A DNA stretch of 64,000 nt from Lachnospiraceae bacterium (GTDB lineage: Bacteria; Bacillota; Clostridia; Lachnospirales; Lachnospiraceae): assembly GCA_015057555.1 (NCBI GenBank), contig SVEC01000001.1:1-64000 (forward strand), written 5' to 3'. Within the stretch, counting starts at the first letter, position 1. Each line of letters starts with the position of its first letter. The notes beneath the pieces were generated by a model. That model did not search any database. It was given only the letters and a program-made list of their open reading frames with translations, and was not told the DNA's origin. Made by a program: the position numbers and the translations under genes. Of the stretch, positions 58,912-64,000 are shown piece after piece.

Positions 58912-60309
58912 ATGAGCGAAAAGAGAACAAGTAGAAGTAAACATATTGATTTTATAATCCTGGATTTGATTTGTGTCGAGGCTTCGTTTTTGTTGGCATA
59001 TTTTATAAGATTAGGTGATATAAGAGACATGGGGGAGGACTATGCCCTTATGAATGTAATAATGCTATTGGTACATATATCAGTAGCATTTTTTATGGAA
59101 AGATATTCTGGAATCCTAAGAAGAGGATTCGTAAAGGAATTAAAGGAGGTTATTGTACATAATTGTGCAATATCTGCTTTGATATTTACAATTCTTTTCC
59201 TGGTAAAGCAATCATCTACATATTCTAGAATTATGCTTGTAATGTTCTTTGGAATTAACACTATACTTATGTATCTGGTTAGAAGTGTTAGAAAACGATA
59301 TCTGTTAAAAAATAAGGTTAATATAAAAAACAAGAGAAGAATGTTGTTGGTGGCTTATACTCACGAGGTAGAGGAAGTACTGTCCAAGCTACTTAAGTTT
59401 CAATATGCCGGGTATACAGTTGCTGGTGTTGTGGTGCTTGATGAGGATATGACAGGACGAAGCATTAGTGGAATACCAGTGGTAGCAAATGGTGAACAGG
59501 TTATAGAATATGTTAAAAATAATATTATAGATGAGGTATTCTTAAAATGTATAGACCAAGCCGACAGGTACGTGGACAGCTTGATTACTATGGGAGTTGC
59601 GGTGCATATAAGTGTGGAAAACTTTATGAGAAGCATGCCGAATGCTAATATAAAAAATGTAAGCGATTATACGGTAATAACATCAAGTATTAATAGTCCA
59701 AGTTTTAAGCAAAGAGTAATAAAACGTGCTATGGATATTGTGGGTGCATTGGTGGGATTGGTTATAACAGCTATTTTGTTTATTATATTTGCACCTATTA
59801 TTTATATACAATCCCCGGGACCAGTGTTCTTTAAGCAGGATAGAGTGGGTAAGAATGGTAGAATATTCAAGATAAGAAAGTTTCGCTCAATGTACTTAGA
59901 TGCAGAGGAGCGTAAGAAAGAGCTTATGGAGCAAAACAAGATGTCAGGTCATATGTTTAAGATGGACAATGACCCAAGAATCATACCTATAGGACGGTTT
60001 ATAAGAAGAACCAGTATAGATGAGTTTCCACAGTTTTGGAACGTGCTAATGGGAGATATGAGCTTGGTTGGAACCAGACCGCCAACGCTAGATGAGGTGG
60101 AAAAGTATGACCTGCACCATAAGAGTAGATTGGCAATAAAACCAGGTCTTACAGGTATGTGGCAGGTGTCAGGTAGAAGTGATATTACTGATTTTGAGGA
60201 AGTTGTTAGACTAGATAATGAGTACATAAAGAATTTTAGTTTGAGTTTGGATGTTAAGCTGTTGTGGAAGACAGTGTGGATTGTGTTAGGTAGGAAAGGA
60301 TCGGTGTAG
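58912..60309 (+). CDS. Polyprenyl glycosylphosphotransferase (first sugar transferase)
   Basis: Starts each repeat unit by moving a sugar phosphate to undecaprenyl phosphate. About four N-terminal helices and a Rossmann-like domain (RMLLVAYTHEVEEVL) precede the catalytic part: GPVFFKQDRVGKNGR, RKFRSMYLDAEE, RIIPIGRFIRRTSIDEFPQ and LTGMWQVSGRS, all standard for WbaP/CpsE-type enzymes. 465 residues, ATG with GGAGAG upstream. The sugar (glucose- or galactose-1-phosphate) is not decided. Confidence 0.92.
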   Translation: MSEKRTSRSKHIDFIILDLICVEASFLLAYFIRLGDIRDMGEDYALMNVIMLLVHISVAFFMERYSGILRRGFVKELKEVIVHNCAISALIFTILFLVKQSSTYSRIMLVMFFGINTILMYLVRSVRKRYLLKNKVNIKNKRRMLLVAYTHEVEEVLSKLLKFQYAGYTVAGVVVLDEDMTGRSISGIPVVANGEQVIEYVKNNIIDEVFLKCIDQADRYVDSLITMGVAVHISVENFMRSMPNANIKNVSDYTVITSSINSPSFKQRVIKRAMDIVGALVGLVITAILFIIFAPIIYIQSPGPVFFKQDRVGKNGRIFKIRKFRSMYLDAEERKKELMEQNKMSGHMFKMDNDPRIIPIGRFIRRTSIDEFPQFWNVLMGDMSLVGTRPPTLDEVEKYDLHHKSRLAIKPGLTGMWQVSGRSDITDFEEVVRLDNEYIKNFSLSLDVKLLWKTVWIVLGRKGSV

Positions 60310-60341
60310 ATCTTTATTAGAGATATTATTGAATTATTGGG

Positions 60342-60833
60342 ATGATATGGTATATGAGACGACATAAAAAAGAAATGGATAATTTAACAATTTGTTTGGT
60401 TGGTTCAAGTGGAGGACATTTGACTCATTTGTATATGCTGAAGGAACTCTGGGAAAGTAAGAAACGTTTTTGGGTAACTTTTGATAAGGTTGATGCCAAT
60501 AGTATTCTAGCTGATGAAAAAGTTTATCATTGTTATTATCCGACAAATAGAAATATAAAAAATTTAATAAAGAATACATTTCTTGCTATAAAAGTTTTAC
60601 ACAAAGAAAAACCAGATTTGATAATTTCTTCAGGTGCAGCTGTTGCGGTTCCCTTTTTCTGGTTAGGGAAAATAAGAGGAGCCAAGACAGTTTATATTGA
60701 GGTGTTTGATAGAATCGATAGGCACACAGTAACTGGAAAACTTGTATATCCAGTTACTGATAAATTCATAGTTCAGTGGGAAGAAATGAAAAAAGTATAT
60801 CCTAAGTCGATTAATTTAGGAAGTATATTTTAG
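60342..60833 (+). CDS. Glycosyltransferase membrane subunit (PssD/Cps14F, Alg14-like)
   Basis: Membrane-recruiting half of a two-part glycosyltransferase, 163 residues from the first ATG. The body starts LTICLVGSSGGHLTHLYML and ends VYPKSINLGSIF, as in PssD/Cps14F (Alg14-like). The start is ambiguous: ATGs at 60342, 60354 and 60375 all lack a good ribosome site; the family start fits 60375 best. It is followed after 11 bp by its partner, PssE. Confidence 0.85.
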   Translation: MIWYMRRHKKEMDNLTICLVGSSGGHLTHLYMLKELWESKKRFWVTFDKVDANSILADEKVYHCYYPTNRNIKNLIKNTFLAIKVLHKEKPDLIISSGAAVAVPFFWLGKIRGAKTVYIEVFDRIDRHTVTGKLVYPVTDKFIVQWEEMKKVYPKSINLGSIF

Positions 60834-60844
60834 GTGGTGGTGTC

Positions 60845-61339
60845 ATGATTTTTATTACTGTAGGTACCCATGAGCAACCATTTGATAGGTTGTTAAGATG
60901 TATAGATAAAATAATAGAAGAAGGTTATATAAGTGAAGAAATAATTTGTCAAAAGGGTTTTACTGAATATGAGCCTAAAAATTATGCGTCACAAAAACTG
61001 ATGCCATATGTAGAAATTCAAAAAAATATAGCTGATGCTAGAATTGTTGTTACACATGGGGGACCAGCCAGCTTTATTGCGCCCCTGTCAATTGGAAAAA
61101 TACCAATAGTTGTGCCTAGAAAAAAAGAGTATAACGAACATGTAAATAACCATCAGGTTGATTTTTGTAGAGAGGTGGAGCTGAGAAATAGAAACATAAT
61201 AGTTGCAGAAAACGATGAAGAAATATTGGATGCTATCATAAATTATGATTCTATAATTTCAAAGTTAAATGTAGAGAACTATTCAAATAATAAAAAGTTC
61301 GTTGGAGATTTAGTTAAAGAGATAGAGAGTTTATTTTAA
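60845..61339 (+). CDS. Glycosyltransferase catalytic subunit (PssE/Cps14G, Alg13-like)
   Basis: Catalytic half of the two-part transferase, 164 residues. IFITVGTHEQPFDRLL at the start and THGGPASFIAPLSIGKIPIVVPR, the nucleotide-sugar site, match Cps14G/PssE (GT28, Alg13-like). With the preceding subunit it typically adds galactose as the second sugar of a repeat. Start with GGTGGTG upstream. Confidence 0.9.
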   Translation: MIFITVGTHEQPFDRLLRCIDKIIEEGYISEEIICQKGFTEYEPKNYASQKLMPYVEIQKNIADARIVVTHGGPASFIAPLSIGKIPIVVPRKKEYNEHVNNHQVDFCREVELRNRNIIVAENDEEILDAIINYDSIISKLNVENYSNNKKFVGDLVKEIESLF

Positions 61340-61355
61340 AAGGAGTGAAAGGTAA

Positions 61356-62066
61356 ATGATTCCTAAAAAGATACATTATTGTTGGTTTGGTGGAAATAAA
61401 CTCCCAGCAGAAGCAGAAAAATGCATAGAATCTTGGAAAAAATATTGTCCGGATTATGAAATAATTCAATGGAATGAGTCGAATTATGATTTGGAGAAAA
61501 ATGAATACGTGAAATATACATATAACAATAAGAAATATGCTTTTTTGAGTGATTACGTAAGGTTAGATGTTATTTACAATGAGGGTGGAGTATATCTAGA
61601 TACAGATGTGGAATTGATTAGGCCATTGGACGCGTTGCTAGATGACGATGGCTATATAGGGATGGAACAGGTTGGGACAATTAATACTGGCCAGGGCTTT
61701 GGAGCAATAGCCAAGCATCCATTTGTTAAAGAAAATAAGGAATTCTATGAAAATCATAGTTTTTTAGATGAAGAAGGTAGATTCAAGAAAATTATATGTG
61801 TACCTGTATCAACATCAATTATGGAAGCTAAAGGATTAAAGAAGGAAAATATTATCCAAATGATATATGATATGAAAATATATCCCGTTGATTATTTTTG
61901 TCCTAAGGTTCTTGGAACAAATAAAATCAAACTTACAGACAATACATATTCAATACACCATTTTGAATCTAGTTGGAAGGGAAGTAGTAGAGTTGCTAGA
62001 AAAGTAGGATACTATTTAATTCCATTAAAACAAAGAATAAAAAGAATTCTTGGAGTGAAACCATGA
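61356..62066 (+). CDS. GT32-type glycosyltransferase
   Basis: Cytoplasmic glycosyltransferase of 236 residues with the DXD-containing motif SDYVRLDVIYNEGGVYLDTD typical of GT32 (OCH1/capsular transferase) and the opening IPKKIHYCWFGGNKLP. It adds a sugar to the repeat unit, donor unknown. AAGGAG precedes the ATG. The last bases overlap the next start (ATGA). Confidence 0.9.
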   Translation: MIPKKIHYCWFGGNKLPAEAEKCIESWKKYCPDYEIIQWNESNYDLEKNEYVKYTYNNKKYAFLSDYVRLDVIYNEGGVYLDTDVELIRPLDALLDDDGYIGMEQVGTINTGQGFGAIAKHPFVKENKEFYENHSFLDEEGRFKKIICVPVSTSIMEAKGLKKENIIQMIYDMKIYPVDYFCPKVLGTNKIKLTDNTYSIHHFESSWKGSSRVARKVGYYLIPLKQRIKRILGVKP

Positions 62067-63190
62067 ATGTAATTATTAAATTAGATACATTTGTATATTT
62101 GTTTTTCTTTTTAATATCATTTTGCAAGGGATTAAGTTTAGAGTTTGATTCCAAGCTTTATTTATTAATTTACACATTAGGATTAATATTGGCCTGTTTC
62201 AGATTAATAAAGCTAAAATACCAGAAAAGAGAAATTATTAATGTTGGTATTTTGCTTGTTGTAGGAATGTTAGTCTTCTTTGTTAGTAACGAAACTACAG
62301 TGCTTTTTACAGCAATTGCCTTGATGTTTTTGAAAAATATAGACATAAAGAAACTTATAAGTACATTATTTCTATCAAGATTAATGGCTTTTATATTAAT
62401 GTTAGTTGCTTCAATCATAGGGATTATAGATATGAATGAGGTGTCGTTTTATAGGTCATCCATAGGAGGATTTGTTACTAGATATTCTTTTGGTTATAGC
62501 ACACCGAATCTAACTCATTCTACATTTAATCTTATTGTTATGATGTATTTATATTTGTTTTTTGAAAAAATAAATATTAAGACAATAATTGTTGTGTTTT
62601 TTATGAACATAATGCTATATAGATTTACTGATTCTAGAACAGGTTTCTATGTGCTAATTATCATAGTGGTATTGTTTTACTTTGTAAAAAAATTAAAGAA
62701 GGTTCGAGAAAAAATACCAACCATATTAAATGTACTTTTTCTAGTGTTAATTTTAATCAGTTTCCTTGTGACATATATGTATGGTAAGGTTAATTGGGTG
62801 TACAATCTAGATGAGTTATTGACAGGACGTATTAGATACATGAGTATAACCTTTAATAATTACCAACCAGGTTTGATAAACAAAAATGACTATTCTAGAA
62901 TAATTTTTGATAATGGATTTTTTGATCTGATATATAAAAGTGGAATCCTAGCATTTATATGGTTTGTTGTAGTTCAAATTAAAACAAATAATTATATTAA
63001 GAGCAACAAGTTATACAAAGAGGCAATTTTAACATGCACCTTTTTTATATATTCGTTTTTTGAAAGCTATTACGCAAGCTCTATTATGAATATTAGCTTG
63101 ATTTTCTTTATGTATGTTTTGTTTTCACAAAAGAATAAAATGGGAGAAGTGAAAAGTGAAAAAAGTATCGATAATAATTCCAGTTTATAA
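62063..63190 (+). CDS. Polysaccharide repeat-unit polymerase (Wzy/EpsG-like)
   Basis: Membrane protein of 375 residues with about ten helices and no soluble domain, the typical layout of Wzy-like polymerases that link repeat units outside the membrane. No fixed sequence motif defines the family; a central outside loop (YMYGKVNWVYNLDELLTGR) with GR residues fits. Position in the operon supports the call. Base composition is more AT-rich than upstream genes, common in polysaccharide clusters. 4-bp overlap with the GT32 gene, 35-bp with the next. Confidence 0.75.
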   Translation: MNVIIKLDTFVYLFFFLISFCKGLSLEFDSKLYLLIYTLGLILACFRLIKLKYQKREIINVGILLVVGMLVFFVSNETTVLFTAIALMFLKNIDIKKLISTLFLSRLMAFILMLVASIIGIIDMNEVSFYRSSIGGFVTRYSFGYSTPNLTHSTFNLIVMMYLYLFFEKINIKTIIVVFFMNIMLYRFTDSRTGFYVLIIIVVLFYFVKKLKKVREKIPTILNVLFLVLILISFLVTYMYGKVNWVYNLDELLTGRIRYMSITFNNYQPGLINKNDYSRIIFDNGFFDLIYKSGILAFIWFVVVQIKTNNYIKSNKLYKEAILTCTFFIYSFFESYYASSIMNISLIFFMYVLFSQKNKMGEVKSEKSIDNNSSL

Positions 63191-64000
63191 TGCTGAATTG
63201 TATTTAGAAAAATGTTTGAATAGTGCCTTTTCTCAGACTTACAAAAATATTGAGGTTATTGTAGTAAATGATGGCTCAAAAGATGATAGTGAGAGAATTT
63301 GTTTTAAGTATAAAAGAAATAATAATTTTATATATACATACATTGAAAATTCAGGAGTCTCTAATGCAAGAAATGCTGGAATCGAAATGTCAACAGGGGA
63401 TTATCTGTTCTTTTTGGATGGAGATGATTATATAGATGAAAATACAATAGAAGAATTAGTGAGTCATGACTTTGGAGAAAAGTTAGTAGGAGTTTCTATT
63501 TCTGGATATACATATGACAGTAATTTAAGCAAAGAAGAGTTAATAAAAAAAATTATGCTTAATAAAATGCTTGGTAGTGCATGTGGATATCTGTTTAAAC
63601 GAGAAAAATTAAAAGATTTAAGATTTGATACGAACACGTCATATATGGAAGATACATTGTTTTTGATTTCATATTTGGATTCGAATGAGAAAATAGAATA
63701 TGTGACTGGTCCCATATATCATTATGTGTCAAATGATAATAGTACAACAAAAAGCAACGATTATGATAAAATTATTAAAAATATAGAATTCTTTTTATAT
63801 TCTATAAATAAAATTCAAGAGAATAATAGTGGGCTATCAAAATATTATGACTACAAAAGAATAAAACTGATAGAATCAGAATTTATAAAAGTAAAAAGCA
63901 TAGATATTATAAAGAAGTTATGTAATGAGTATATTGTGGTAAGCGAAATGAAAACATGTTCTATCGAAAATCACATTTTGAAGCTATTTCAGCGCAATAT
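63156..64000 (+). CDS. GT2 glycosyltransferase, incomplete at the right edge
   Basis: Partial, at least 281 residues, running off the window. The start GTG at 63156 has GGGAG nine bases upstream and overlaps the polymerase gene. VSIIIPVYNAELYLEKCL, VIVVNDGSKDDS and the DXD motif FLDGDDYI are the standard GT2 signature (SpsA/family 2). It adds another sugar to the repeat. Donor and acceptor unknown; the rest of the operon lies to the right. Confidence 0.92.
   Translation, partial: MKKVSIIIPVYNAELYLEKCLNSAFSQTYKNIEVIVVNDGSKDDSERICFKYKRNNNFIYTYIENSGVSNARNAGIEMSTGDYLFFLDGDDYIDENTIEELVSHDFGEKLVGVSISGYTYDSNLSKEELIKKIMLNKMLGSACGYLFKREKLKDLRFDTNTSYMEDTLFLISYLDSNEKIEYVTGPIYHYVSNDNSTTKSNDYDKIIKNIEFFLYSINKIQENNSGLSKYYDYKRIKLIESEFIKVKSIDIIKKLCNEYIVVSEMKTCSIENHILKLFQRN

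Overview
The window is AT-rich, densely packed DNA from a low-GC Clostridia. Gene content (DUF3137, DUF378 and DUF4186 proteins, a DUF4358-MBOAT-DHHW acylation operon, ECF sigma factors with membrane partners, several c-di-GMP proteins, GGAGG ribosome binding sites, strong TTGACA/TATAAT promoters) points to a non-pathogenic Lachnospiraceae, perhaps near Butyrivibrio/Pseudobutyrivibrio. That is inference from protein types; no rRNA or tRNA gene was seen.

Layout. 1-236: the last codons of an EF-Tu gene abut unrelated DNA at an inverted repeat, then a terminator. 452-4754: ferric/phosphonate-type ABC importer plus a winged-helix/nucleotidyltransferase fusion. 4894-6183: cysteine hydrolase and a membrane protein. 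6303-7713: ECF sigma factor and membrane partner. 7911-14762: three c-di-GMP turnover proteins (two HD-GYP, one GGDEF) around a GntR/ABC (YtrA-like) operon. 14932-21504: aminotransferase, LuxC/LuxE pair, an abundant-looking unknown protein, an AEC transporter, DUF4186 and ferritin/CotF-like proteins. 21669-25389: orphan signal-peptide start, a sigma factor with its own membrane and outside domain, an XRE membrane regulator, desulfoferrodoxin and thioredoxin. 25466-29278: a 5'-truncated lipoprotein gene, then a TPP riboswitch driving a thiamine-precursor importer. 29384-31521: Y-family polymerase, YolD-like partner and TcdA in overlapping frames. 31719-44716: DUF378, a PurF paralogue lacking the glutaminase cysteine, an ABC exporter, two divergent DUF3137 proteins, a lipoprotein metalloprotease, an amino-acid ABC importer and an AGCS symporter. 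45017-50680: PTS EIICBA, a second amino-acid ABC importer with a permuted binding protein, and an acyltransferase. 50794-54596: DUF4358/MBOAT/DHHW and a HAD phosphatase. 54762-64000: an exopolysaccharide operon (PHP phosphatase, Wzz-like, BY-kinase, anchored Ig-like protein, LCP, sugar phosphotransferase, PssD/PssE, GT32, polymerase, GT2) running off the right edge.

The most unusual signal is a structured, locally GC-rich RNA-like element present three times in the same orientation (31565-31700, 44857-44983, 47221-47348). The copies share an unpaired core and one hairpin, but two helices differ completely in sequence while staying complementary. Two copies bracket the PTS gene. I could not match it to a named RNA family. 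Other notable points are a possible 4.4-kb inversion that split a lipoprotein gene (21.7/26.1 kb), a shared ECF-type promoter sequence at equal distance from two genes 32 kb apart, and a circularly permuted solute-binding protein.
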